NCBI GenBank assembly: GCA_934183155.1
Contig: CAKPSB010000003.1
Span: forward strand, 57,559 to 121,558
Source of the DNA: an uncultured Bacilli bacterium
GTDB taxonomy: Bacteria; Bacillota_I; Bacilli_A; RF39; UBA660
DNA: 64,000 nt
Direction of reading: 5' to 3'
Below the pieces are notes generated by a model, which saw nothing but the letters and a program-made list of their open reading frames with translations, was not told where the DNA came from and searched no databases. Position numbers and translations under genes: made by a program. Shown here in pieces: positions 1-8,371 of the stretch. Every line of letters starts with the position of its first letter. Within the stretch, counting starts at the first letter, position 1.

Positions 1-512
1 CTCTCATAAAACAAAATAGTATCAATATAATTTTGAATTTTTAAAGACTCCTCCATTATACTACTTGTTATTCTATTTTTATTATTTTCACACATTAAAG
101 TAATCGCTGAAAGCGGAAGCTTTACCTCATGAACCCAAAGTGTCATAAATTCTTCAAAATCCTTCTGATTATGTTTAAATTTATTAATTTCTTCCAAAGC
201 ATATTTATTAATACATCTCAAAATATCTAATAATATTTTACTTTCTAAAAACATCGGTTTAATCATTTCTTGAACTAATAATTTGTTAAAATTCTTATCA
301 ACAATACTATATATTTCATCATAAAATCTTTTTTTTAAATTATAATCATATATCAAATAAACAAGAAAAGACAAAACCAATAAAAGTAAAACCATAACTA
401 TTAATACTAAATTAGAATTAAAAACAACAAGCAAAAATAAAATCAAAATAAAATTTATCAAATATAAAATAAGAAAAAATAACTTATCCTTTAAATAATC
501 ATTTAAATTCAT
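1..512 (-). CDS. Sensor histidine kinase, BceS/GraS-like (5' part only)
   Basis: The gene runs off the left edge, so only about 170 N-terminal residues are visible. Two adjacent membrane segments (about residues 11-31 and 35-56) with almost no loop between them are followed by a helical linker and the H-box WVHEVKLPLS, with the phospho-accepting His near residue 128. A short extracytoplasmic loop plus a WVHE(I/V)K H-box is typical of intramembrane-sensing kinases of the BceS/GraS type, which sense cell-envelope antibiotics. The ATPase domain lies outside the window. Its ATG overlaps the TGA stop of the upstream response regulator (ATGA), so the two are translationally coupled. The ligand cannot be told from the sequence, and no BceAB-type transporter is visible. 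Confidence 0.8.
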   Translation of the reverse strand, partial: MNLNDYLKDKLFFLILYLINFILILFLLVVFNSNLVLIVMVLLLLVLSFLVYLIYDYNLKKRFYDEIYSIVDKNFNKLLVQEMIKPMFLESKILLDILRCINKYALEEINKFKHNQKDFEEFMTLWVHEVKLPLSAITLMCENNKNRITSSIMEESLKIQNYIDTILFYE

Positions 513-1171
513 AAAATGATATAACCCCATCCACGTCTAGTTTCAATAACATTTTTTAGACCAATCTCTTCTAATTTTCTTCTAATTCGTGTAATATTTA
601 CAGTTAAAGTATTATCATCAACAAACATTTCACTATCCCAAAGATATCTCATTAAATCATCTCTACTAACCACGCAGCCACGATGATTAATTAAATAAGA
701 CAATATAGAAAGTTCATTTTTAGTAAGTAATATATTTTTTCCATTATATTCAATCAAACCTTTAAAAAGGTCTATTATCATTCCATTATATTCCAAAAAA
801 TTATTTCCACTACTCTTTCTCCTAAGTGCAGCTTCAATATGAGCAATTAAAACTTGCGGATTATAAGGTTTAGTTATAAAATCATCTGCACCATAATTTA
901 AAGATATAACCTCATCCATTTCACTGTTTCTACTAGTTACAACAATAATAGGAATATTTTTACTTTTTCTAACCTCTTTACATAATCTCATTCCATTAAT
1001 TCCAGGAATATTTATATCCATTAAAATCAAATCAGCATTAGCTTTTAAAATATCATTCAATGTATTTTCAAACTCATCAATAATTAATACTTCAAATCCA
1101 TTATTTTTCAAAAAACAAGCGAGTTCTTCTCTTATTTTAAATTCATCTTCAATAAGTAATATTTTATACAT
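509..1171 (-). CDS. OmpR/PhoB-family response regulator
   Basis: This is a 220-residue transcription regulator that partners with the kinase downstream. The receiver domain (about 1-120) has the acidic pocket E8/D9, the phospho-acceptor D52 in LMDINIPG, and the conserved Lys 101 in TKPY. The C-terminal half is a winged helix-turn-helix ending in TRRGWGYI, as in OmpR-type regulators. An upstream in-frame start at 1186 exists. The start at 1171 (MYKILLIED) is preferred because it begins the receiver fold exactly and has a GGTG-like ribosome site before it. The gene begins about 20 nt after the S41 peptidase stop, so peptidase, regulator and kinase form one operon. Confidence 0.88.
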   Translation of the reverse strand: MYKILLIEDEFKIREELACFLKNNGFEVLIIDEFENTLNDILKANADLILMDINIPGINGMRLCKEVRKSKNIPIIVVTSRNSEMDEVISLNYGADDFITKPYNPQVLIAHIEAALRRKSSGNNFLEYNGMIIDLFKGLIEYNGKNILLTKNELSILSYLINHRGCVVSRDDLMRYLWDSEMFVDDNTLTVNITRIRRKLEEIGLKNVIETRRGWGYIIL

Positions 1172-1190
1172 ACCCATCACCAACATAATA

Positions 1191-2357
1191 TTATTTTTTT
1201 TTAAATTTTATCTGATCAGCATATTTAAATGCATATGCCATTACTGTATCTACCCCATTAATATAATCTTCTTTTGATTGCTCAACAAATATATCAGGTT
1301 TAAAAAACTTTGGAATAGTAACATCTTTTGTAACTTTTAAAGAATAATCTTCCTTAGAAAATGCTGCAACACCAACATTTGGTGCTAAAAAGCAAGTAGA
1401 AGAAGCAAACGTATATCCATTATGTTTTATCCACCCACTATTCCCATAACAATTCAGTGGCGTTGAAATTCCAGTTCCAATTGTAATAGCGCCTAATTCT
1501 ATTAAATTAATAAGAGCATACCTACCACCAGAAAACACTCTATAATCAGTTAAACAAATAAGCTTTTTATTACAATTTTCTAAAAAATCCATTAAACATT
1601 TATTAATAGCTGAATTGCCTCCAGTATTACCTCTAATATCAACAATTATAGTATCAATCGATGATAAATCTAACTGTTTCAATTCTTCTACCATATTTTC
1701 AATTTTTTCCTTAAATCTATTTTGAACAGAAGAATGAGTAATAACAAGCTTATTACCGGAAATATTAAAAGTACCAGGATTACCAAATAAATATTTTTCT
1801 GCATCAAACATTTCGCTTTCCAAATATTGTTCATCCTTTTTGAATTTTTTTACATATATATTACCATTACTATCTTTAAAATTCATAATTAATATATTTG
1901 CACCTCTTAATGAAGGCAAACTAAACAACCTTTGTTTATTAAATAATGCTTTTTCAATTTCATATTTTCTTTTTCCTTCAGTTCCATAAGCAATTACATC
2001 ATCTAATTCATCTATAATAACATCAATTAAAACACCATTAATAGAAACTAAATTTAGCCCCTTCAAATCATCAGGAAAATTAACTATAATCTCTTTGCCA
2101 AACATTTTAAAATTAATAGGTATTCTTTGCATAACACTATACTGTGTATGAGCATCTAAAACACCACCCAATCTTTTAATCACGTAGTTCATTAAATAGT
2201 TAAAAGAATAATCATCAACTATATTCTGCTCTAAAACAATCTTATCATATATATTATTCAACTCTTCTTCATTAATTTCATGCCAAGGATTAACATGCTT
2301 ATCCTTATAGAAACTTATAAATAAATCATACATCTTTTTATATTTTTCTGTAATCAT
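1191..2357 (-). CDS. S41-family peptidase (tail-specific protease fold)
   Basis: This 388-residue protein has the C-terminal S41/crotonase-like core. The strand-loop VDIRGNTGG (near 245) and the segment RVFSGG (near 279), which carries the expected nucleophilic Ser, are both recognizable. The N-terminal 100 residues are helical, and no PDZ domain or clear signal peptide is visible, so it is more like the IRBP/C-terminal-processing subgroup of firmicute two-component loci than a classic CtpA. It is first in an operon with an OmpR regulator and a BceS-like kinase. Family members cleave peptides near C-termini. A role in processing a signal for the kinase is inference only. Confidence 0.75.
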   Translation of the reverse strand: MITEKYKKMYDLFISFYKDKHVNPWHEINEEELNNIYDKIVLEQNIVDDYSFNYLMNYVIKRLGGVLDAHTQYSVMQRIPINFKMFGKEIIVNFPDDLKGLNLVSINGVLIDVIIDELDDVIAYGTEGKRKYEIEKALFNKQRLFSLPSLRGANILIMNFKDSNGNIYVKKFKKDEQYLESEMFDAEKYLFGNPGTFNISGNKLVITHSSVQNRFKEKIENMVEELKQLDLSSIDTIIVDIRGNTGGNSAINKCLMDFLENCNKKLICLTDYRVFSGGRYALINLIELGAITIGTGISTPLNCYGNSGWIKHNGYTFASSTCFLAPNVGVAAFSKEDYSLKVTKDVTIPKFFKPDIFVEQSKEDYINGVDTVMAYAFKYADQIKFKKK

Positions 2358-2447
2358 AATACCCTCCTATTATCTATATCAGCAAGCATTATAGTCTTAT
2401 TAATAAATACTTCATCACATATAAATATAACATAAATTTAATGAATA

Positions 2448-2475
2448 TTAACAACAAATTAAAAAATGCTATAAT
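2448..2475 (+). promoter_or_regulatory. Predicted sigma-A promoter of the 2497 gene
   Basis: TTAACA, a 16-nt spacer and TATAAT lie just upstream of the strong ribosome site AGAGGTG at 2484-2490. Confidence 0.6.
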
Positions 2476-2496
2476 AATACGCCAGAGGTGAGAAAA

Positions 2497-2781
2497 ATGA
2501 ATGAAAAAAAATTTTTAGAATTTCAAGCAAGAATGAACGCAATGAAAGATGTAATAAGAATATACGATCCAGAAAAATTTGAAGAATTATCTAGTGTAGA
2601 CTGTTTCTGGGCTCCTGAGACTAGACCATTTAGATATAGCGCATGGGTGCAAGAAAACTATGAAATCAATCCAAATAGCATTGTATCTTTAAAAGTATAT
2701 TCCCTACTTATGGATATGCCAATTGATCAAGTAAGAGAAAAAATGATTGCTTATACCGAAAAAAACGCTAAAATAAAATAA
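2497..2781 (+). CDS. Small hypothetical protein (94 aa)
   Basis: No family is recognized. The start at 2497 is set by the AGAGGTG ribosome site seven nt upstream; an in-frame GTG at 2488 lies inside that site. The product is soluble, with mixed charge and a helical start (FLEFQARMNAMK). A central segment is rich in aromatic residues (CFWAPETRPFRYSAWVQ), and the tail is helical. There is no signal peptide or membrane segment. It is a stand-alone plus-strand gene with its own promoter and a hairpin terminator, placed between two minus-strand transcription units. This layout argues for a real, independently expressed gene. Confidence 0.7.
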   Translation: MNEKKFLEFQARMNAMKDVIRIYDPEKFEELSSVDCFWAPETRPFRYSAWVQENYEINPNSIVSLKVYSLLMDMPIDQVREKMIAYTEKNAKIK

Positions 2782-2808
2782 ATTTTAATTCAAAAGCTAA
2801 AATAATAT

Positions 2809-2830
2809 GATGACCAAAGTCATCTTTTTT
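2809..2830 (+). terminator. Rho-independent terminator of the 2497 gene
   Basis: GATGAC-CAAA-GTCATC hairpin followed by a run of seven T. Confidence 0.75.
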
Positions 2831-2874
2831 TATTTAAATTTAACTACCCAATATTATTATATAAAACTTATTAT

Positions 2875-2903
2875 CAAAAAACAATTCTCTTCCTAGAATT
2901 GTT
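2875..2903 (-). terminator. Terminator after tRNA-Leu
   Basis: Nine-bp stem AACAATTCT/AGAATTGTT with a six-nt loop. Read on the minus strand it is followed by a T run, about 40 nt past the tRNA-Leu 3' end. The other side is also T-rich, so it may work in both directions. Confidence 0.7.
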
Positions 2904-2945
2904 TTTCTATTAAAAATTGAACACACGTCAAGTAAAATTACACTG

Positions 2946-3029
2946 TGGTGCATGAGACGAGAGTTGAACTCGCACGAGATTCCTCACTACCCCCTCAAAG
3001 TAGCGCGTCTACCATTCCGCCACCCATGC
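2946..3029 (-). tRNA. tRNA-Leu (anticodon GAG)
   Basis: Class II tRNA of 84 nt with a long variable arm. The acceptor stem is GCATGGG/CTCATGC, the discriminator is A, and CCA is encoded. The anticodon loop TTGAGGG gives GAG, reading CUC and CUU. It is the last gene on the minus strand after rseP. Confidence 0.93.
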
Positions 3030-3053
3030 AAAAAGAAAAATTAATTAATTTTT

Positions 3054-4091
3054 CTACTTAAACACTCTTATAATATCATTATAAGTAATAAATAACATTA
3101 AAGCCATTAATAAGAAAAACCCAATAGCATGAACTGTATTTTCAAATTTTGGATCAACAGGCTTACCTTTTATCTTTTCAACTATAACAAATAACAACCT
3201 TCCTCCATCAAAAGCTGGAATAGGAAGTAAATTAATAAATCCCACATTTAAACTAAGTAAAGCTGTTAAACTTAAAAGAGATAATATTCCAGCAGAAGAA
3301 GCAGAATCAACAATGCTATAAATTCCAACAGGTCCCGCTAAAGAATTAAGTCCTAAATGACCAGTAATTAAATATACAATCATTAAAATCATCTGCCAAA
3401 TTAAAATAAACGTTTTAGAAAAAGCATAAACTATAGAAGGAATTACTCCTTTTTTAACATTGTCACTAATACCAAATCCATATTTATAAACTTTTTGACC
3501 ATCTACATTAACCTTTTTAGGAAGTAAAGAAACTGTTTTAATTTCACCATTTCTACTTACTTCTAAAGAAATTTCTTTACCATTGTTTACTTGAAGTTCA
3601 AGGGCCAATAAATCATAGCTACTTGCATTTTTACCATTTAATTTTAAAATTTGATCACCTTTTTGTAAACCAGAAGTATAAGCAGGATAATCTTTACTAA
3701 CATCACTCACTATAACTTTATTTTCTGGAGCACCATTAATCAAAGCTATTACAAAAAAAAGAACGATAGCTAAAATAAAGTTATTCATAATGCCGGCTAT
3801 TACTGTCATAAATTTTTGGCCAAAGCTTTTAACACAAAACTTTTTATCTTTAGGAACTGACTCATCATCATCAATTTCCTCACCAGCCATTTGTACAAAA
3901 CCACCAATTGGAATTAATCTAATTGAATATTCAGTTTCATCATTTTTTCTAGTCCATTTAAATATACGAGGACCCATTCCTATTGAAAATTCATAAACAT
4001 ATATTCCTGCCCTTTTAGCAAATATAAAATGTCCAAACTCATGTATTAAAACAATTATCCCTAGTATTAATATAAAATAAATTAAAGTCAT
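3054..4091 (-). CDS. rseP: RIP metalloprotease RseP (site-2 protease)
   Basis: This 345-residue polytopic M50 zinc protease cleaves membrane-embedded substrates such as anti-sigma factors. The zinc motif HEFGH is at 17-21 in the first membrane helix. A PDZ domain spans about 110-190 (GLQKGDQILKLNGK). The third metal ligand motif NLLPIPAFDGG is near 290, followed by the last membrane segments. The length is normal for the shorter firmicute enzymes, which have one PDZ domain. It follows cdsA by 12 nt in the order uppS-cdsA-rseP, a widely conserved envelope cluster. dxr, often found between them, is absent here. Confidence 0.95.
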   Translation of the reverse strand: MTLIYFILILGIIVLIHEFGHFIFAKRAGIYVYEFSIGMGPRIFKWTRKNDETEYSIRLIPIGGFVQMAGEEIDDDESVPKDKKFCVKSFGQKFMTVIAGIMNNFILAIVLFFVIALINGAPENKVIVSDVSKDYPAYTSGLQKGDQILKLNGKNASSYDLLALELQVNNGKEISLEVSRNGEIKTVSLLPKKVNVDGQKVYKYGFGISDNVKKGVIPSIVYAFSKTFILIWQMILMIVYLITGHLGLNSLAGPVGIYSIVDSASSAGILSLLSLTALLSLNVGFINLLPIPAFDGGRLLFVIVEKIKGKPVDPKFENTVHAIGFFLLMALMLFITYNDIIRVFK

Positions 4092-4103
4092 AAAATCCCC
4101 CTT

Positions 4104-4904
4104 TTATAAAATATTTATAAAAAACATAAAGCCAAGTAATACAAATATTATACTATCAAGTCTATCTAATATTCCACCATGACCTGGCATCAAATTAGAA
4201 AAATCCTTTTTTCCAAAATAACGTTTAATAGCTGAAAATACTAAATCTCCATATTGACCTAAAATAGATAAAAATGTACATATCATAAGCAAAGAAATCT
4301 TAGAAAATTCAGGATTAATAACCGTATGATAAAACATTGCACTTATAAATACACCCATAATAGTACCACCAATCATACCTTCTATTGTTTTTTTAGGTGA
4401 TATTTTTTCTAACAATTTATGCCTGCCAATAAGACAACCAGTAATATAAGCAAATGTATCAGTTATCATTGGAATAAGTAATAAAAATATTAATAAATTT
4501 AAACTAACATTTCGAACCAATATCAAAAGTGACATTGATATTGATAAGAAAACAATTCCACCTATTAAATAAAAAGCATCATTAACACTGTATTTTTCTC
4601 TTTCATGATATAAAACTGTTGGTATTAAAAACGCCATAAATAAAGCTGATAGTATTCTATAATCTAAGCTAAATACAGATGATGAAATATTTTCATCAAC
4701 AAGCATAATTAATGTCATAAAAATATATGCTATTAATTGAATAAAAATTGGTAATTGCTTTTTAACAATTTTAATATCTAAAAATTCCTTTAAAGCAAGC
4801 ATTGAAATAATATAAACCCCAACATTATAAGCCATTCCACCAGTTAATATAAGAGGAATAACAATAGCCAAAGCTACAATTGCACTAATTACTCTTATTT
4901 TCAT
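4104..4904 (-). CDS. cdsA: Phosphatidate cytidylyltransferase
   Basis: CdsA makes CDP-diacylglycerol from phosphatidate and CTP, the branch point of phospholipid synthesis. The 266-residue protein is a run of hydrophobic helices and ends with the family signature region: SPKKTIEGMIGG, then GDLVFSAIKRYFGKKDF, then GHGGILDRLDS with its catalytic acidic residues. Its start overlaps the end of uppS by 20 nt, which implies translational coupling. Confidence 0.95.
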   Translation of the reverse strand: MKIRVISAIVALAIVIPLILTGGMAYNVGVYIISMLALKEFLDIKIVKKQLPIFIQLIAYIFMTLIMLVDENISSSVFSLDYRILSALFMAFLIPTVLYHEREKYSVNDAFYLIGGIVFLSISMSLLILVRNVSLNLLIFLLLIPMITDTFAYITGCLIGRHKLLEKISPKKTIEGMIGGTIMGVFISAMFYHTVINPEFSKISLLMICTFLSILGQYGDLVFSAIKRYFGKKDFSNLMPGHGGILDRLDSIIFVLLGFMFFINIL

Positions 4905-5616
4905 CTTTTATACCTCCAAATCTTCTATCACGTTTAGTATATTCTATGATTGCTTTATCAAATTCATCATTATTAAAATCAGGAAAATAAACTTTTGGAA
5001 AATAAAACTCTGCATATGAATTTTGCCACAACATAAAATTACTTAATCTTTCTTCTCCACTTGTTCTAATCATTAAATCAACATCAGGAATGTCTTGATA
5101 TAAATATTTGTGAAAAACATTCTCATCTAAACTATTTATATCTAATTTACCCTCATCTACATCAGCAACTATTTTTTTAGTAGCATCTATCAACTCAGCT
5201 CTAGAGCCATAATTAAAACATATATTAAAAACCTTATCTGTATACTTTTCAGTTTCCTTTTCAATTGTTTCTATAGCTTCTATTACCTTATTTGAAAGTC
5301 TATCTCTTCTACCAGAAAAAACCGCATGAATGTTTTCTTTATGACAAAAGTTTAAAATATCGTTTAATTTGCCAGTTAATAAATTCATAATAAAATTTAC
5401 TTCTTTTTCACTACGCTTAAAATTTTCTGTTGAAAACAAATAAGCACTTACATATTTAATTTTTTTCGAAAAAATATAACTTGTTAATTTTTGCAAATTA
5501 ATAAATCCAGCTTCATGGCCAGCACTTCTTGACTTACCTTTTTTTAAAGCCCATCTACCATTTCCATCAACGATTAACGCTACATGATTTGGAATTTTCA
5601 AATTTGTATAGTCCAT
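4885..5616 (-). CDS. uppS: Undecaprenyl diphosphate synthase
   Basis: This cis-prenyltransferase builds undecaprenyl diphosphate, the lipid carrier for cell-wall precursors. Asp17 lies in VDGNGRW, the pyrophosphate-binding motif, and a conserved His and Gly follow in AGHEAG. The substrate motifs FNYGSRAEL and MIRTSGEERLSNFMLWQ are intact. At 243 residues it has the usual length. It is the first gene of uppS-cdsA-rseP; the intergenic region before it holds two terminator-like hairpins, so it probably has its own promoter. Confidence 0.95.
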   Translation of the reverse strand: MDYTNLKIPNHVALIVDGNGRWALKKGKSRSAGHEAGFINLQKLTSYIFSKKIKYVSAYLFSTENFKRSEKEVNFIMNLLTGKLNDILNFCHKENIHAVFSGRRDRLSNKVIEAIETIEKETEKYTDKVFNICFNYGSRAELIDATKKIVADVDEGKLDINSLDENVFHKYLYQDIPDVDLMIRTSGEERLSNFMLWQNSYAEFYFPKVYFPDFNNDEFDKAIIEYTKRDRRFGGIKDENKSN

Positions 5617-5702
5617 TTAACTACCTCACTATCTAACAAATATTATAATATATTTTTAAGGATAAAACAATGAAAATTGTTTTGTTTACTTAATTTCAAA
5701 AT

Positions 5703-5723
5703 AAAAACACCTATTTATAGGTG
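5703..5723 (-). terminator. Terminator-like hairpin upstream of uppS
   Basis: CACCTAT-TT-ATAGGTG with a T-rich run on the minus-strand 3' side. It lies downstream of the possible gene remnant at 5760-5850. Confidence 0.55.
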
Positions 5724-5749
5724 AAATTATGCTTTTTTTATTAATATTT

Positions 5750-5851
5750 TAAGTTCTTATCCCTATCTAAATAATTTACCATATCTTTTCTATAAACAGC
5801 AACACGTCAACCAGTAATATTCCTTATCACCAAAACAGTGAAGAAATATAG
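5750..5851 (-). pseudogene. Possible frameshifted gene remnant
   Basis: Between khpA and uppS there are about 280 nt without a recognized gene. On the minus strand an ATG near 5851 opens a frame reading MGNNKGLAIFLHCFGDKEYY and soon hits a stop. A one-base shift continues as VAVYRKDMVNYLDRDKN for about 20 more residues, then stops before a terminator-like hairpin. The residue composition looks protein-like and there is a downstream terminator. No ribosome site or known family was recognized, so this is weak evidence for a decayed short gene. Confidence 0.25.
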
Positions 5852-5917
5852 CTAAGCCTTTATTATTACCCATTTCGTCTTGCTTTTATTACCTAAATAA
5901 CATTTATAATATTCTTC

Positions 5918-5940
5918 AAAAAAAGCGTCATAAAGACGCT
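5918..5940 (-). terminator. Terminator of rpsP-khpA
   Basis: AGCGTC/GACGCT hairpin followed on the minus strand by seven T. It overlaps the khpA stop codon. Confidence 0.8.
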
Positions 5941-6170
5941 ATATTAATATGTACTTTTTTCTCATGATTTAAATAACTACTAGCTTGGACAATAGTTCTA
6001 ATAGCATTTGCTATCATTCCTTTTTTACCAATAACTCGGCCCATATCATCTTCACTAACTAAAACTTCAATAGTTATTAATTCATCATCATCAAAAGCTC
6101 TCACTGATACTTCATCAGGATTTTTAACTAAACTTTTTACAAGAAATTCTGTTAAATCACTTAATTTCAT
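5928..6170 (-). CDS. khpA: KH-domain RNA-binding protein KhpA (YlqC)
   Basis: This 80-residue protein is a single KH domain with the RNA-binding GxxG loop in VIGKKGMIANAIR. KhpA, usually with KhpB, binds RNA and affects cell division and elongation in firmicutes. The length and position directly after rpsP (2-nt gap) match the conserved rpsP-khpA order. rimM and trmD, which often follow, are missing, because a terminator sits at the end of this gene. Confidence 0.9.
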   Translation of the reverse strand: MKLSDLTEFLVKSLVKNPDEVSVRAFDDDELITIEVLVSEDDMGRVIGKKGMIANAIRTIVQASSYLNHEKKVHINIASL

Positions 6171-6172
6171 AA

Positions 6173-6454
6173 TTATTTACTCTCTTTTTTTTGCTTTGAT
6201 TCATGAAATTTTTTATTAATTCCTTTTTTATTAAATAAACTTTTTACTGTATCTGTTGGAATAGCTCCATCATTAAGCCATTTTAAAGCAACTTCTTCTT
6301 TAATGTTGATTTCTGCAGGATCAACTACTGGATTATATGTACCAACAAGTTCAATATATTTTCCATCTCTTTTTACTCTTGCATCAGCGGCAACAATACG
6401 ATAAAATGGTTTTCTTTTTGCACCCATTCTTAAAAGTCTTAATTTAACTGCCAT
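6173..6454 (-). CDS. rpsP: 30S ribosomal protein S16
   Basis: S16 binds 16S rRNA in the 5' domain of the small subunit. The N-terminus MAVKLRLLRMGAKRKPFYRI and the motif GTYNP identify it unambiguously. At 93 residues it is of normal length, with a Lys-rich tail. The start is set by a GGAGGG site, and a near-consensus promoter lies 25 nt upstream. Confidence 0.97.
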   Translation of the reverse strand: MAVKLRLLRMGAKRKPFYRIVAADARVKRDGKYIELVGTYNPVVDPAEINIKEEVALKWLNDGAIPTDTVKSLFNKKGINKKFHESKQKKESK

Positions 6455-6478
6455 AATATCCCTCCATTTCTATCACTA

Positions 6479-6507
6479 ATAATAGCATAAAAAAAAAGTC
6501 GTGTCAA
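6479..6507 (-). promoter_or_regulatory. Sigma-A promoter of rpsP-khpA
   Basis: TTGACA, a 17-nt spacer and TATTAT on the minus strand, close to consensus. Confidence 0.8.
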
Positions 6508-6523
6508 CCTTTTTTGTATAACA

Positions 6524-7264
6524 TCATTTTACTATTTTTTGAAGATTTTTAATAAAACTTTTACTTTTTAAATAAAGACCTGTATACCTTGAATAATAAT
6601 CATCTAAAAACAAATTAATTTCGTTCTTACATTTATCACCAATTGCAATTTTAGAAATTTTACTAATATCAACATAATAAAACATTCTAATTAACTTAAT
6701 CGTTTTTTCACTAACAATTGGTTCACCATTATAACAATTTTGACAAACAAAACCACCTTTATAACTAGAAAGTGTAACAATACCAGCCATACCACCACAA
6801 ACTGCGCAGCAGTCTAAAACAGGCATAACCCCTAAATATTCCAAATATTTTAATTCCAAAATATTCATAATTACAAGTGGATCAAATTCCTCATTTATTT
6901 TAACTAAACCACTAATTAACAAATCAAAAATATTACAATTATTATTCTGTTTAATAACCCCTTCACTTAATTCTAAAATGTAAGCGGCATAACTAATTGC
7001 AGCAATATCCTTCTTCAAATTTTTAAAATTATTTAAAACACTTACTTCTTTTAGCTGAGATAACTTATTTTCTTTATAATATACAACAAAAATACCATAA
7101 GTTAACTTTGACGATACACTTCTAAGCGGACTTTTTAACACTCGGCATCCTTTACTTATTACCGAAATAAGGCCATACTTTTTAGTAATAATTCCTAAAA
7201 TTTTACTTGTTTCGCCATAATTAACTTCACTAACAACAATCCCTTCCAGCTTCTCTAAGTTCAT
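6524..7264 (-). CDS. recO: DNA repair protein RecO
   Basis: RecO anneals DNA strands and loads RecA in the RecFOR gap-repair pathway. The N-terminal OB-fold is seen in GIVVSEVNYGETSKILGI and ITKKYGLISVISKG. A four-Cys zinc finger (CAVCG and CQNC, about residues 150-180) precedes the C-terminal helical part. At 246 residues the length is typical. The start lies inside the overlapping small gene yqzL (35-nt overlap), so the two are coupled. Confidence 0.93.
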   Translation of the reverse strand: MNLEKLEGIVVSEVNYGETSKILGIITKKYGLISVISKGCRVLKSPLRSVSSKLTYGIFVVYYKENKLSQLKEVSVLNNFKNLKKDIAAISYAAYILELSEGVIKQNNNCNIFDLLISGLVKINEEFDPLVIMNILELKYLEYLGVMPVLDCCAVCGGMAGIVTLSSYKGGFVCQNCYNGEPIVSEKTIKLIRMFYYVDISKISKIAIGDKCKNEINLFLDDYYSRYTGLYLKSKSFIKNLQKIVK

Positions 7265-7346
7265 TTTTTACCTCTTCTTTATACGCTAAATAATACTCTA
7301 ATTTACCTGTCATTTTAAATAAATTCCATAAATCTTCTTTTTTCAT
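7230..7346 (-). CDS. yqzL: YqzL-family small protein (38 aa)
   Basis: This gene is easily missed because of its size. It reads MKKEDLWNLFKMTGKLEYYL and ends with two Cys. The pattern of an early Trp, a (K/Q)TG turn and a YL-YKE motif matches the YqzL family, which lies between era and recO in Bacillus. A GGGGAATGAAT ribosome site precedes the ATG, and a promoter is found 70 nt upstream. The function is unknown. The stop is 35 nt inside recO, which suggests translational coupling. Confidence 0.72.
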   Translation of the reverse strand: MKKEDLWNLFKMTGKLEYYLAYKEEVKNELREAGRDCC

Positions 7347-7414
7347 ATTCATTCCCCTTCTATAATTATATTGATACTTTTTTTAAATCTTTATACAAAA
7401 TATCTTACAATTTA

Positions 7415-7443
7415 ATTATAGCAAAACGAACAAATGTTTACAA
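7415..7443 (-). promoter_or_regulatory. Sigma-A promoter of yqzL-recO
   Basis: TTGTAA, a 17-nt spacer and TATAAT on the minus strand, in the gap after era. Confidence 0.65.
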
Positions 7444-7465
7444 TGACTATTTTAAAATTTTACAC

Positions 7466-8353
7466 TTATTCAGTAAAGTCATTAAAATTAAATTCAGCTA
7501 AATATTTTTCTTTATCACGCCATTTTGAAATTGTTTTAACATACAGTTCCAAATACACCTTCTTATTAAAATATTCTTCCAAATCTTCTCTAGCAAGCAT
7601 ACCTATTTTTTTTATCATAGACCCTCCTTTACCAATAATTATTTTTTTAAGAGAATCACGATCGACAATAATAGCTACATTAATTATTACTTTATCTTTA
7701 TCTTTAACAAGTTTTTCAACAACACATGTTACTGAATGTGGAACTTCCTGCTTTGTAAGCCAAAGTACTTTTTCTCTAACTAACTCAGCAACCATAAAAT
7801 TATCAGTTCTATTTGTAATAATACCTTCATCAAAATATTTAACACTATCAGGTAAATAACTTTTTATAACTTTTTTAAATTCATCTACATTTTGTTTTTT
7901 TAAAGCAGATACCGGAACAATTTCCACAAATGGATATAAATCTTTATATTCATTTATTTTTAAAAATACCTCATCACTACTTAATCCATCTATTTTATTA
8001 ATAACTAATATAACCGGTTTATTAATGCTTTTTAACCTTTCAATAACAAACTTATCACCTTTACCTAAACCAGCTTTCGCATCCACTAAAAAACAAATCA
8101 AATCAACATCATCTATGCTATAATAAGCACCTTTATTCAATAAATTTCCTAATTTATTAGATGGTTTATGAATTCCTGGAGTATCAACAAAAACTATTTG
8201 ACTATCTTCATCATTATAAATACCTTGAATAATATTCCTCGTCGTTTGTGGCTTATTCGATGTAATAGCTATTTTTTTATTAACAATAGAATTTAATAAT
8301 GTACTTTTACCAACATTTGGTCTTCCAATTAAACTAACAAATCCACTTCTCAT
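7466..8353 (-). CDS. era: GTPase Era
   Basis: Era is an essential GTPase that binds the 3' end of 16S rRNA during small-subunit assembly. The P-loop GRPNVGKSTLLNS, switch II DTPGI and NKID specificity motif are in order, followed by a C-terminal KH domain with IIGKGGSMIKKIG. The start at 8353 (MRSGF) is chosen because GGAGGG lies directly upstream; an in-frame ATG at 8365 would include that site. The product is 295 residues, as usual. It sits 18 nt after dgkA in the ybeY-dgkA-era order. Confidence 0.95.
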   Translation of the reverse strand: MRSGFVSLIGRPNVGKSTLLNSIVNKKIAITSNKPQTTRNIIQGIYNDEDSQIVFVDTPGIHKPSNKLGNLLNKGAYYSIDDVDLICFLVDAKAGLGKGDKFVIERLKSINKPVILVINKIDGLSSDEVFLKINEYKDLYPFVEIVPVSALKKQNVDEFKKVIKSYLPDSVKYFDEGIITNRTDNFMVAELVREKVLWLTKQEVPHSVTCVVEKLVKDKDKVIINVAIIVDRDSLKKIIIGKGGSMIKKIGMLAREDLEEYFNKKVYLELYVKTISKWRDKEKYLAEFNFNDFTE

Positions 8354-8371
8354 ATTACCCTCCATTAACTT

